From JBFJKD01 sp038106145 (GTDB lineage: Bacteria; Pseudomonadota; Gammaproteobacteria; Pseudomonadales; Porticoccaceae), in contig JAYODD010000009.1 in assembly GCA_038106145.1 (NCBI GenBank), positions 1 through 64,000 on the forward strand: DNA of 64,000 nucleotides. Reading direction: 5' to 3'. The number at the start of each line of letters is the position of its first letter. Within the stretch, counting starts at the first letter, position 1. Below the pieces are notes generated by a model. It was not told where the DNA came from and ran no database searches. It was given only the letters and a program-made list of their open reading frames with translations. A program made the position numbers and the translations under genes. Of this stretch, positions 23,992-34,950 are shown piece after piece.

Positions 23992-26313
23992 TTACCAGTT
24001 CAAAATACCTTTCAACCAGTCTACAACATCGGGCGCCTGACGACGATAACAGGGACTGTGTAACTGCGGTTCACTGCCCGCCACAAACGGCAGGTAATGG
24101 GCTCCGGCACAGCCTTCTTCGGCAAGGCTGCCGCTGTCGGGATCCATCCAGTGATAAACCACTCCTTCCGGCCGGGTAAAGGGAAACGGCTGGTTGTCGA
24201 GTCGCGCCATCAGCTCCGCCCACACTTTCAGCGCACCGGTGCCGCCGGTGACGGGCATTTTTTCGTTGTCGTCCCGGCCTACCCACACCACGCTGAGATA
24301 GTTGCCGCTAAAACCGGAGAACCAGCTGTCCCGCTGCCCGTTGGAGGTGCCGGTCTTGCCCGCCACCACCATGTGCTGCGGCAACCAGCGATAAACCCCC
24401 TTGCCGGTGCCCTCGCGCACCACCGCCTGCAGCGCATAGTGCAGTAAATGCATGACCTGTGGGGAGAAGCGTTGTTCAACATTATAGGGATAGCGTTTCA
24501 AAGGTTGATTATCGACGGTGTAAACCGAATTTATCGCCCTCAATGGCGTGTAAAAACCATCCGCTGCTATGGTGTGATAGATCTCCGCCACGTTGAGAGG
24601 CGTCATGGTCACGCCGCCGAGGGTCAGCGCAGGCACTGCGGGCAGTGCCTGCTGGTAACCCAGTCGCCGCACAACGTCCACCACGGCGGGTACGCCCAAC
24701 TCCATGCCCAACCGCGCCGTAGCCTGATTGTAGGATTGCGCCAGGGCGCGATATAAGGGCACCTCGCCGTGACTGGTACGATCGTAATTGCGCGGTTCCC
24801 AGGGCTCTTTACCCGCTACCGGGAACGACACCGGGGCATCGCTGATAAGTGTCCCCAGGGTGTATCTGCGCGGCTGCTCCAGGGCTGCCAGGTAAACCGC
24901 TGGCTTTAACGTAGAGCCCACCGAACGGGACGCATCGAGTGCCCGATTAAATCCCGCGAAGCCCGGCTGGCGTCCCCCCGCAAGTGCCAGCACGTCGCCC
25001 GTGCCGACGCGCACCACCACCGCCGCGGTTTCCAACGTCTCTTGCGCGAGGCGATAATCCCGCTCCACAGCACCGAGCTGCGCCGTTGCGCTCTGTTCCA
25101 GCTGGCGCTGCACCTGGGGGTCGAAATTGGTAAATATCCGCAGCCCTTCGCTGCGTAAATCCCGATCCTGATAGTCTTCCCGCAATTGTCGCTTGACCAG
25201 ATCGAGGTAAGCGGGAAACGGATTGCTGTCGGTCCCCGGGTGCGTGGAAATACCCAACGGCGCCCGCTCGGCGCGGGCCGCCTGTTGCGCGTCGATCAGC
25301 TGGCGCTCCGCCATGACATTAATAACCAGATTGCGACGCTGCAGAGCCCGCTCGCCATTGCGCCACGGATCGTAATAGGACGCGCCCTTGACCATCCCGA
25401 CCAGCAGCGCCACCTGGTGAATATCCAGCTCCCGCAAAGGCTGACGGAAGTAGTGCTGACTGGCGAGGCCAAAACCGTGGATGGCCCGTTTACCCGCCTG
25501 ACCGAGATACACCTCGTTGATGTAGGTTTCGAGAATCTCGGTTTTGCTGTAATGCCATTCCAGTAAAATCGCCATCACCGCTTCGAGGGCCTTGCGCGAC
25601 AGCGTGCGCTCGTTGTTGAGATAAAAGTTTTTCACCAGCTGCTGCGTAATCGTGCTGCCGCCCTGAGTCATTTTTCCGCTACGCAGATTACTCAGCATGG
25701 CGCGGCTAATGCCTTTTAACGAAATACCGTGGTGGCGGTAGAACTCCCGGTCTTCGACGGCGATCAACGCATCCGCCAGATAGGGGGGCAATTGCTCCAT
25801 ACGCACCGGGATGCGGTCCTCGACCTGTTCCGGGTAAATACCCCCGATCATGAGCGGCTCCAGCCGCACCAGTCCCAGTGGTTGTCCTCGCCGGTCGTTT
25901 AATCGGGACAGGGTGCCACTGTTAAACGTCGCAGCTACATAACGCGCAGGCTCGTCGCCGTCCCAGAAACGAAATGGGCGCAGATACAATTGCACCTGGT
26001 TGCCGCTAACCCGGTACTCACCCGCACTGTTAATGGCGCTGGAAGGGCGATAACCGAGCTGTTGCAGCTCCCACACAAAACGATCCTGGCGCAGGGCTTG
26101 CCCGGGGTAGAGTTCCAGCGAGCGGCTGTAGACGTGGGCGGGCAATGCCCACTTGCTGCCGGTGAATTTTGCGCGAATCAACAGGTCGAGAAAGACCACG
26201 CCAACCGATGCGACAATGATCCCGAGCAATGCAACGATAACCAGCCAGCGCCACCATCTTTCCGGAGTTTTACCCCCGTGTTTTTTGCGTTTTCTTTTTC
26301 TGCCAGCGGCCAA
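23992..26313 (-). CDS. mrcB: Penicillin-binding protein 1B
   Basis: Bifunctional peptidoglycan synthase: glycosyltransferase (GT51) with EDREFYRHHG and QGGSTITQQLVKN, and transpeptidase with SxxK in RSVGSTLKPAVYL, SYNQ, and KTGTSNGQRDSWF. A basic cytosolic tail (RKRKRKKHGGK) precedes one membrane helix (WLVIVALLGIIVASVGVVFLDLLI), with the UB2H-like region before the GT domain. The start is uncertain: no good in-frame ATG. TTG at 26313 (GGGG about 10 nt before it) gives the compact basic tail; the frame remains open to a GTG at 26382. Confidence 0.93.
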   Translation of the reverse strand: MAAGRKRKRKKHGGKTPERWWRWLVIVALLGIIVASVGVVFLDLLIRAKFTGSKWALPAHVYSRSLELYPGQALRQDRFVWELQQLGYRPSSAINSAGEYRVSGNQVQLYLRPFRFWDGDEPARYVAATFNSGTLSRLNDRRGQPLGLVRLEPLMIGGIYPEQVEDRIPVRMEQLPPYLADALIAVEDREFYRHHGISLKGISRAMLSNLRSGKMTQGGSTITQQLVKNFYLNNERTLSRKALEAVMAILLEWHYSKTEILETYINEVYLGQAGKRAIHGFGLASQHYFRQPLRELDIHQVALLVGMVKGASYYDPWRNGERALQRRNLVINVMAERQLIDAQQAARAERAPLGISTHPGTDSNPFPAYLDLVKRQLREDYQDRDLRSEGLRIFTNFDPQVQRQLEQSATAQLGAVERDYRLAQETLETAAVVVRVGTGDVLALAGGRQPGFAGFNRALDASRSVGSTLKPAVYLAALEQPRRYTLGTLISDAPVSFPVAGKEPWEPRNYDRTSHGEVPLYRALAQSYNQATARLGMELGVPAVVDVVRRLGYQQALPAVPALTLGGVTMTPLNVAEIYHTIAADGFYTPLRAINSVYTVDNQPLKRYPYNVEQRFSPQVMHLLHYALQAVVREGTGKGVYRWLPQHMVVAGKTGTSNGQRDSWFSGFSGNYLSVVWVGRDDNEKMPVTGGTGALKVWAELMARLDNQPFPFTRPEGVVYHWMDPDSGSLAEEGCAGAHYLPFVAGSEPQLHSPCYRRQAPDVVDWLKGILNW

Positions 26314-26423
26314 ATTGATACCCCATCTGTTTTTCGCATAACCTTTCAAGCGCGCCGCGTGTTTTACGCAGACCGCAAACACGGCGATAATACCCGTCTT
26401 TGCGTTCCAGAATAACCAGCCCT

Positions 26424-27446
26424 ATGCGTAATTATCATGTGTGCGGTGTCGGTGCCGCCCTGGTGGACACTGAAATTACCGTCAGTGATCAAGAACTGGC
26501 GTCGTTCGGCATCGACAAGGGGCTGATGACCCTGGTGGATGAAGCGCGTCATCAGCAACTGTTAACGCTGTTGCAAAATCACCTCACGGTATCGCGCAAG
26601 GCCAGCGGTGGCTCCGCCGCTAACACCGTGATCGCCGTCAGCAACTTTGGCGGCCGCGCATTTTACTCCTGTAAAGTCGCGGACGACGATAACGGCCGTT
26701 TTTACCTGGCGGATCTCGCGGCAGCCGCGGTCGACTATCGGATTAACGGTAACTTGCCCGTTGGCACCACCGGCAAGTGTCTGGTGTTGATCACCCCCGA
26801 TGCCGAGCGCACCATGAATACGTTTCTCGGGATCAGTGAAACCCTGGCGGAGGACGACCTCGCGCCACCGGCCATCGCCGACGCGGAGTATCTGTATATC
26901 GAAGGCTACCTGGTGACGTCCGAGACCGGGCGCCGCGCCGCCATCGCCGCCCGGAAAATCGCCGAAGCCCACGGCACCAAAACCGCGCTGAGTCTGTCCG
27001 ACCCCGGTATGGTGGCGCATTTTCGCGCGGGGTTAGAGGCTATGCTTGGCAATGGCGTCGACCTGTTGTTTTGCAATCGGGAAGAGGCATTGGGCTGGAC
27101 TAACACCCGCTCACTGGAGCTGGCAGCGGAAAAAATGTCCGCTGTCGCGAACCAGTTCGCCATTACCCTGGGTGCGGACGGAGCGTTGATTTACGATGGG
27201 GCGGAGCTACATAAAATTCCGCCCTACATCGTTACCACGGTGGACTCCAACGGTGCGGGGGATATGTTCGCGGGGGCGTTGCTGTACGGCATCACCCACG
27301 GTTTTGATTTTCCTGCCGCGGGAAGATTGGCAAGTATCGCCGCCGCAACGGTGGTTAGTCAGTACGGCCCGCGCTTACACCCAGACCAACACCACGGCAT
27401 TCTGGAAACGTTCCGCCACCGCCAGGACGCGGCGGGCAACCCGTAA
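26424..27446 (+). CDS. PfkB-family sugar/nucleoside kinase (adenosine kinase-like)
   Basis: 340 residues of the ribokinase fold. GGSAANTVIAVSNFGGRAFYSC is the first PfkB signature and TVDSNGAGDMFAGALLYG the second, with the catalytic Asp and the anion hole. Overall it resembles adenosine kinase-like PfkB proteins, but the substrate cannot be fixed from motifs. I took the ATG at 26424; the frame extends to a TTG at 26400. It converges with the GGDEF/EAL gene, with 4 bp between stops. Confidence 0.85.
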   Translation: MRNYHVCGVGAALVDTEITVSDQELASFGIDKGLMTLVDEARHQQLLTLLQNHLTVSRKASGGSAANTVIAVSNFGGRAFYSCKVADDDNGRFYLADLAAAAVDYRINGNLPVGTTGKCLVLITPDAERTMNTFLGISETLAEDDLAPPAIADAEYLYIEGYLVTSETGRRAAIAARKIAEAHGTKTALSLSDPGMVAHFRAGLEAMLGNGVDLLFCNREEALGWTNTRSLELAAEKMSAVANQFAITLGADGALIYDGAELHKIPPYIVTTVDSNGAGDMFAGALLYGITHGFDFPAAGRLASIAAATVVSQYGPRLHPDQHHGILETFRHRQDAAGNP

Positions 27447-27450
27447 CCGG

Positions 27451-29922
27451 TTACGAAAAAATATTTTCCAGGGGTTGCGGCATAGCGACGACAAAACCTT
27501 GTGCGCAATCCACGCCCATTTCCTCCAGCATGGATAACTGGATCTGATTTTCCACGCACTCCGCAATGGTGGAAATCCCCATGATATGGGCCAGGTGATT
27601 GATGGTGCTGACCATCGAATAATCCACGTCGTTAAGCTCCATTTTACGCACAAAGCTGCCGTCAATTTTCAGATAATCCACCGGCAACTGTTTCAGGTAG
27701 CCGAACGATGACAGGCCGCTGCCGAAGTCATCCAGAGAAAAGTAACAGCCTTTGGCTTTAAGTCGGCGAATCAGATCCAGGGCGCGATCAAATTGACGAA
27801 TGGCGGCAGTCTCGGTGATTTCAAATTGTACGTGACGGGGATCCACCCCGCTCTCCTCGAACCTCGTCAGCAGGTAATCGCAGAACTTTTCGTCGCCGAT
27901 GGTCGAGCCCGATAAATTTACAGATAGTCGCAATCCGTCGCGTTGACCGCGGTTAATTTTTTGCAGGGTATCGATCACTTTATTGAACACCCAGCGGTCG
28001 ATATCATCGATCAGGCCATACTGTTCCGCCGCGGGAATAAACTGTCCGGGTGCGATGATCTGCCCTTTTTTGTCGAGCATGCGCACCAGCACCTCGTAGT
28101 GCTTGCCATTATCGCCGGTTGCTTTCAACGGTACGATTGGCTGGCAGTAAAGGCAGAAACGGTCCTCCTCCAGCGCCTCGGTAATCCTGGGTATCCATTG
28201 CGTGATATTTTTGTGCCGCCCCCGCTCTTCTCGACTGGACGGAAAAACTATGCGATTGCGCCCCGACTCGCGCGCCCTGGCGCAGGCCGAAGCGGCGGCC
28301 ACCAGCACATCTATTTCGGAGCCGGTGTTGCGGCCGATGGCACTCGCACCGATGCTGACGCCAACTTTTAGACGCCGCTCCTCCCAGGGAAAACTGAACG
28401 CCTTGACCTGGAATAATAGCTGCTCGGCGAAATCCCGCGCGGCCGCGGCATCCTGATTCCACAGCAATAGGGCAAACTCGTCATTGCCCGTTCTGGCGAC
28501 AACATCATGCGCCGCCGCCAACTGCGATAACAGCCGCCCGAACTGACGCAGCAATTCATCTCCCGCGGCCTGGCCGCAGGTGTCGTTCACGATGGCGAAA
28601 TTATAGAGGTCGACATACAGCAGATAATGCGTGCTTCCGGCACTTTGCGCGTCGTTAATCGCGTCCGCGATATCGCTATCGAGCTGGCGCCTGTTGGCAA
28701 GCTGGGTCAGGGGATCGTGGGACGCCTGCCAGGTTAAACGAGTCGATACCTGGCGCGCCTCACTAACCGTTCGAAATACCAGCATGCAGCCGGTCAGACT
28801 GTTTTTGCCATCCCGTAACGGTACAGCGGTGACCATCACCTGCACCCCCTCTTCCCCGTCCACCGCGAGGTGGATATCGTCGGGGGTGCTGTATACAGCG
28901 CCGCGCTGCAAAACCTCTCTGCTCGGGGACGGTACCTTGTTGCCACCGCTATCGGTCAACCGCAGCACATCGTCCACGGGCTGACCAATGCCCTGCCCGG
29001 AACGCAACCCCAGCATTTCCATGCCCACGGTATTGATTTGCTCAATGACACCGTTGCGATCGGTCAGCATAATACCGTCCGCCACGTGGCCAAATATGGC
29101 TGACAGCAGTTCCCGTTGACGCTGTAATGCATCCTGGCCACCGACCGACCGCGTCGCGTCCCGGCAGACCAGCAGCAGTAAACTGCCGTGGGCCACTACC
29201 CGATAGGTGGCCACCTCAAATGGCACTGTCAACCCGTCCGCGGTAACCGCGTCAATCACCCCTCCACGGCGCTGGCGCTGACAGGTTGCAATAATTTCCT
29301 GGTAGTCCTCCCTTTCTTCAATATCCGACAAATCGGGAAACAGGATACGCAGGGGCTTGCCGATCAGTTGCCCGCGAGCGTACGCGGTGATGCTTTCGGC
29401 GCGGGGATTGACATCCTGTATCAGTCCGTTGCCGTCAATCAACAGCACCGCCAGATATTCACTTTCAAGATAAACCGGGAAGCGGCTAATCGGGATTTCC
29501 GGCTGCGCAGCGGGGCTCACCGAATATTGGCGCCGGGAAGCGGTCGGGTTAAGCGCCGCCACATAAAATTCCAGCAGGCATCCCGGGCCTTTTTGCGGCA
29601 ACGGGATGGACGAAAAGTTGACCTGGCACAAAGGCTGCTCGCCATCGCCCGGGGTCATGCCGGATTCAATAATATCCAGACGCTCGGGATCCACTTCCGA
29701 CGACCACTGGGCTCTGCGGTTGTCGTAAATGGCGTTGTCCGCGGCGACCAGAAAATCCGTACTCACCAGATCGGGAAACAGACTGGCAAAGTTTTTACCA
29801 ATGGCGTGGTCGGCACTGATTCCCGACCACTCGGCAATCCAGTTATTCCAGAAAATAATCTCGAGCTGTTTATTGACGATCGCGATACCCGACGACTGCC
29901 TGTCGAGAATTGACAGGGCCAT
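27451..29922 (-). CDS. PAS-PAS-PAS-GGDEF-EAL cyclic-di-GMP protein
   Basis: About 823 residues. Three PAS-like sensor domains come first (ILDRQSSGIAIVNKQLEIIFWN; LAVLLIDGNGLIQDVNPRAESI; GHVADGIMLTDRNGVIEQIN). The GGDEF domain has a damaged signature (RTGNDEFA in place of RxGGDEF), so cyclase activity is doubtful. The EAL domain reads EVLVRM and keeps DDFGSGLSSFGYLKQLPVDYLKIDGSFV and other metal residues, so it is probably an active phosphodiesterase that breaks down c-di-GMP. No membrane segment. The start at 29922 (MALSILDRQ) is preferred over 29976. The signal sensed is unknown. Confidence 0.88.
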   Translation of the reverse strand: MALSILDRQSSGIAIVNKQLEIIFWNNWIAEWSGISADHAIGKNFASLFPDLVSTDFLVAADNAIYDNRRAQWSSEVDPERLDIIESGMTPGDGEQPLCQVNFSSIPLPQKGPGCLLEFYVAALNPTASRRQYSVSPAAQPEIPISRFPVYLESEYLAVLLIDGNGLIQDVNPRAESITAYARGQLIGKPLRILFPDLSDIEEREDYQEIIATCQRQRRGGVIDAVTADGLTVPFEVATYRVVAHGSLLLLVCRDATRSVGGQDALQRQRELLSAIFGHVADGIMLTDRNGVIEQINTVGMEMLGLRSGQGIGQPVDDVLRLTDSGGNKVPSPSREVLQRGAVYSTPDDIHLAVDGEEGVQVMVTAVPLRDGKNSLTGCMLVFRTVSEARQVSTRLTWQASHDPLTQLANRRQLDSDIADAINDAQSAGSTHYLLYVDLYNFAIVNDTCGQAAGDELLRQFGRLLSQLAAAHDVVARTGNDEFALLLWNQDAAAARDFAEQLLFQVKAFSFPWEERRLKVGVSIGASAIGRNTGSEIDVLVAAASACARARESGRNRIVFPSSREERGRHKNITQWIPRITEALEEDRFCLYCQPIVPLKATGDNGKHYEVLVRMLDKKGQIIAPGQFIPAAEQYGLIDDIDRWVFNKVIDTLQKINRGQRDGLRLSVNLSGSTIGDEKFCDYLLTRFEESGVDPRHVQFEITETAAIRQFDRALDLIRRLKAKGCYFSLDDFGSGLSSFGYLKQLPVDYLKIDGSFVRKMELNDVDYSMVSTINHLAHIMGISTIAECVENQIQLSMLEEMGVDCAQGFVVAMPQPLENIFS

Positions 29923-29976
29923 ATCGGAGGCATTTTTATCCCCAAATATGGTCGGACTGGCCGAATGTGAACGCAA

Positions 29977-30475
29977 ATTCCTACCCCGATGATTTGGTTG
30001 AATTGAGCGTTAGATTATTATCCAATCTCCGCGGCTATCATAAGTGACTGGCGTGGCGCTGGGATAGACCTTGTTCCACTAACCGCCACCAATTTGGCAA
30101 AACTGTGGCCTACGTCCGCAAATATCCACGCCAATAGCCTGGCTGGGTTGAGAGAGCCACTCAACGCCCTCGCCCCGACCCATCCTCAGCCCCCCTGACT
30201 GCGTGGGATCACAAATCCCGGCGAGGCAGGTTTGTGAGCCGGACCTTTTTAATGACGAAACTATAGCACGTGACCTCGCGCTAACGCTTCCCGTTACCCG
30301 GCTTACGCGTTACCTCGCGACGACTCTGGGGCGAAGCCTGCGCCAACCCACGCTATCCAGCCCGCAAAAAACCCGTCGGGGACCGGACAAATCGTGTTAT
30401 TTTTGACTTGCGAGAAGATTTCGGTGTCGAATTACCGGTAGAACCCGCCGACCCCATTAAACAGGAGCATTCAGA
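29977..30475. other. Intergenic stretch between the EAL gene and dsbD
   Basis: About 500 bp without a gene I can support. A short frame at 30203-30406 has no ribosome site or recognisable content. I see no convincing promoter by eye. In Pseudomonas relatives groES/groEL or cutA often lie on this side of dsbD; neither is here. Confidence 0.5.
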
Positions 30476-32275
30476 TTGCCCCATCGTGCATTACACAATC
30501 TCTGGCTGATTGCAGGTATCGCCGTCGCCGCTCTGGTCGCGGTTTTCGCGAATACCGGGTTTGCATCTCAGGGCGCACCCCTGACTGCCCAATCGACGTC
30601 CACCAATTTATTTAATAACGCCGATGATCGGCGAGCTAATCGCCTGGTGAGAAACAATGAATTTTTGCCGGTGGAGCAGGCCTACAAACTGGCAGTGCGG
30701 ATAGACGGCGCGGACCTGCTCCTGGACTGGGATATTGCCCCCGGGTATTACCTGTATCGCCATCAGTTTGCCGTTGAGCTAATGGAAGACAACGGCAACG
30801 TGCTGCCCCTCGACGCGCATTACGAGACCGGAATCGAGCGTTACGATGAATACTACGAACGCACCCTGGAAGTCTTCTACCACAACACCCGTGTGCGCGT
30901 CCCTTTGCCCGGCGCAGCCACAAACGCCGCGGATCCGCTGACCCTGACGGTGCGCTCCCAGGGCTGCGCCGACGCGGGACTGTGTTATCCCCCGCGCACG
31001 CAGCAGCTGGTGATTGACCCATTGACCGCTACCGCCCGCGAAACAGCATCGGGCCTGCCCAACCCGACAACGGCGAATACGGCGGCGACAGCGAATAACG
31101 CCACTCCCCTGTACCTGACCCTGTGTCTGGCCCTGCTGGGCGGGATTATTTTAAACCTGATGCCCTGTGTTTTTCCGGTACTGTCCATCAAAGTACTGGG
31201 CGTCGCTCAGGCCCATCTCAGCGCCCATGGCAAACATGTGCACGGCCTGGCCTACACCGCCGGGATTGTCCTTACCTTTGTCGCTATTGCCGCCGCACTG
31301 ATCGCCCTGCGGGCTGCCGGGGAGGCCATTGGCTGGGGATTTCAGCTTCAGTCCCCGGTATTTGTGGGCTTTTTAGCCTATCTGTTTTTCATTATTGCCA
31401 TGAGCTTTTCAGGGCACTTTACTCTGGGTTCAAGGCTTATGAATATCGGACAGGCCGCCACCGAAACCAACAGCCTGCGCTCCTCGTTTATGACCGGCGT
31501 TTTGGCGACCGTCGTCGCCAGCCCCTGCACCGCCCCCTTCATGGGTACCGCCCTCGGAGTCGCGCTCACCCAGACAGCACCGGTGGCAATAAGCATTTTT
31601 GTGGCCCTGGGGTTGGGCATGGCGCTGCCTTTCCTCGCGCTCACCTGGCTACCCGGACTGGTGGACAAATTGCCCAAACCCGGCCCCTGGATGGAAACAT
31701 TCCGCCAGTGCCTGGCATTTCCCCTGTACCTCAGCGTGATCTGGTTGTTGTGGGTGCTGGGGCGCCAGACCAGCATCGACCACGCTGTGGTGGTAGTTCT
31801 CGGATTGTTGCTACTGACATTTGCGTTGTGGTTGCTGGAAAAACTGCGGCGCCCCGCACCGAGAATTATGGCGGTTGCGATCCTGCTGGCTGCGCTGGCA
31901 ATACCCGCGCTTAAACCCGCAGGTACCGTGCAGGATTGGCAGCCCTACAGCGCCGCGCGTCTGGAGACGTTGCTTGCGAGCGGCTCCCCGGTATTTATCA
32001 ATCTGACCGCGGACTGGTGTATCACCTGCCTGGCAAATGAAAAACTCGCGCTCAATTCCGACGCCTTTCGCGACGCCCTCCAGCGCAAGGGTATCGTCTA
32101 CCTGAAAGGGGACTGGACCAATTACGATAGTGAGATCACCGCGCTACTCAATCGACACGGCCGCAGCGGTGTACCACTCTACCTGCTATACCCTGGTGGA
32201 GGACGGGAGGCGGTAATTCTTCCGCAAATACTAACCGGCCAGATTATTTTAAACGCTTTTGACACAATCGAGTAA
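30476..32275 (+). CDS. dsbD: Thiol:disulfide interchange protein DsbD
   Basis: Carries electrons from cytosolic thioredoxin to the periplasm to keep DsbC and related proteins reduced. 599 residues in three parts: an N-terminal periplasmic domain with its Cys pair (C164 and C170 in SQGCADAGLCYPP), eight membrane helices with LMPCVFPVLSIKVLG and VVASPCTAPFMG, and a C-terminal thioredoxin domain with LTADWCITCLANEK. All six functional Cys are present. The start is TTG at 30476 with AGGAG about 9 nt before it. Confidence 0.95.
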   Translation: MPHRALHNLWLIAGIAVAALVAVFANTGFASQGAPLTAQSTSTNLFNNADDRRANRLVRNNEFLPVEQAYKLAVRIDGADLLLDWDIAPGYYLYRHQFAVELMEDNGNVLPLDAHYETGIERYDEYYERTLEVFYHNTRVRVPLPGAATNAADPLTLTVRSQGCADAGLCYPPRTQQLVIDPLTATARETASGLPNPTTANTAATANNATPLYLTLCLALLGGIILNLMPCVFPVLSIKVLGVAQAHLSAHGKHVHGLAYTAGIVLTFVAIAAALIALRAAGEAIGWGFQLQSPVFVGFLAYLFFIIAMSFSGHFTLGSRLMNIGQAATETNSLRSSFMTGVLATVVASPCTAPFMGTALGVALTQTAPVAISIFVALGLGMALPFLALTWLPGLVDKLPKPGPWMETFRQCLAFPLYLSVIWLLWVLGRQTSIDHAVVVVLGLLLLTFALWLLEKLRRPAPRIMAVAILLAALAIPALKPAGTVQDWQPYSAARLETLLASGSPVFINLTADWCITCLANEKLALNSDAFRDALQRKGIVYLKGDWTNYDSEITALLNRHGRSGVPLYLLYPGGGREAVILPQILTGQIILNAFDTIE

Positions 32276-32573
32276 AAATGGCCGCACAATCACCGCAATT
32301 TAGGCGATTTTTGCTAACATTTGCCTTGAATATCTGCGCTCAGCGAAGTCTGTTGCAAATATGATCAGGGAGCGCAACCGATCGCCTCAAGGCCCACCCT
32401 CGAGTCGGAAGAAAACTCTTTGTACCGCTAACTTTCGCGAACTTGCGTTTAACGTCGCTTAATTAACGCAAAATTGGACAGGCAGATTGTTTTCGTGCAG
32501 ACTTGCGCCCCAATAAACCCTGATCGCAGCGCGAGACCACAACGCTGCCAGCGCATACGGAGTGACGGGACAA
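32276..32573. other. Leader region of the aroQ-accBC genes
   Basis: 298 bp with no gene. It should hold the promoter for aroQ-accB-accC, but I cannot name a box with confidence. No terminator with a T run is visible after dsbD. Confidence 0.4.
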
Positions 32574-33017
32574 ATGGCCACGATACTGGTGCTACACGGT
32601 CCAAACCTGAACCTGCTCAGCATGCGGGAACCCGAGGTGTACGGCACCACGTCGCTGGATGCCATTAACCAGCGCCTGACCGACCTGTGCCTGGCCCAGG
32701 GCCACCACCTGCTCGCTTTACAGAGCAACGCGGAATACGAATTGATCGAACGGCTACACGACGCGCGGCGCGAGGGCGTCAATTTTATTTTGTTCAACCC
32801 GGCGGCTTTCACCCATACCAGTATCGCCCTGCGCGACGCGCTGCTGGCCGTGGACATTCCGTTCATTGAGGTACACCTGTCCAACGTCCACGCCCGCGAA
32901 GCGTTTCGCCACACCTCCTATTTTTCCGATATCGCCCAGGGCGTGATCGGCGGCTTCGGAGCCCTCAGCTATGAACTGGCGTTGCAAGCCGCGCTGGCAC
33001 GGCTCGGCGCACAATAA
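32574..33017 (+). CDS. aroQ: 3-dehydroquinate dehydratase, type II
   Basis: Third step of the shikimate pathway. 147 residues. LHGPNLNLLSMREPEVYG, the flexible loop Tyr, NPAAFTHTSIALRDAL with the catalytic His, and EVHLSNVHAREAFRHTSY are all family signatures. The ATG at 32574 (MATILVLHG) is preferred to 32562. It precedes accB, as in many gammaproteobacteria. Confidence 0.96.
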   Translation: MATILVLHGPNLNLLSMREPEVYGTTSLDAINQRLTDLCLAQGHHLLALQSNAEYELIERLHDARREGVNFILFNPAAFTHTSIALRDALLAVDIPFIEVHLSNVHAREAFRHTSYFSDIAQGVIGGFGALSYELALQAALARLGAQ

Positions 33018-33073
33018 GTTAACCTGTCAACTGTTCACCAGAACCACCATACAACCCTCTGTGAGAACCTAGC

Positions 33074-33553
33074 ATGGACATACGCAAAGTTAAAAAACTT
33101 ATCGAATTACTGGAAGAATCCGATATCGATGAACTGGAGATAAAGGAGGGCGAGGAATCCGTGCGCATCAGCCGCAACAAGGCGCCAACCTATTCCTTCG
33201 CACCCTCGCAGCCAGTGACGCCGTCGGCACCCGTCGCTGCGGCAAGCATCGACACAACAGCGGGTGCGGCGCAGCGGGAGGCGCCCGTCGCGCCAGGGAA
33301 GGAAACGCCGCAGCTGACTGGACACGTGGTGAAATCACCCATGGTTGGCACCTTCTACCGCTCGCCGGCTCCGGGTTCTGCGCCCTTTGTGGAGGTCGGT
33401 CAGAGCGTCGCCGTCGGGGACGTGCTGTGTATCGTCGAAGCCATGAAAATGATGAACCAGATAGAGGCCGATCGCGCCGGCACCATTGGCGCCATACTGG
33501 TTGAAGATGGTGATGCGGTCGAGTACGACCTGCCCATGCTCACCATCATTTAA
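33074..33553 (+). CDS. accB: Biotin carboxyl carrier protein of acetyl-CoA carboxylase
   Basis: 159 residues. It carries biotin on K125 of the EAMKMMNQ motif within a C-terminal biotinyl domain, joined by an Ala/Pro linker to the N-terminal domain (MDIRKVKKLIELLEES). It shuttles CO2 in the first step of fatty-acid synthesis. accC starts 23 bp later. Confidence 0.97.
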   Translation: MDIRKVKKLIELLEESDIDELEIKEGEESVRISRNKAPTYSFAPSQPVTPSAPVAAASIDTTAGAAQREAPVAPGKETPQLTGHVVKSPMVGTFYRSPAPGSAPFVEVGQSVAVGDVLCIVEAMKMMNQIEADRAGTIGAILVEDGDAVEYDLPMLTII

Positions 33554-33576
33554 TCGCGGCCACAGGAACTCACTCA

Positions 33577-34917
<1,341 letters not shown>

Positions 34918-34950
34918 TCAGCGCACCGATCTGACCACGGAGCTAAAGCC

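Noticed and set aside
30203..30406. 67-residue frame before dsbD
   Set aside because: No ribosome site, no recognisable content, and it lies in a non-coding region.
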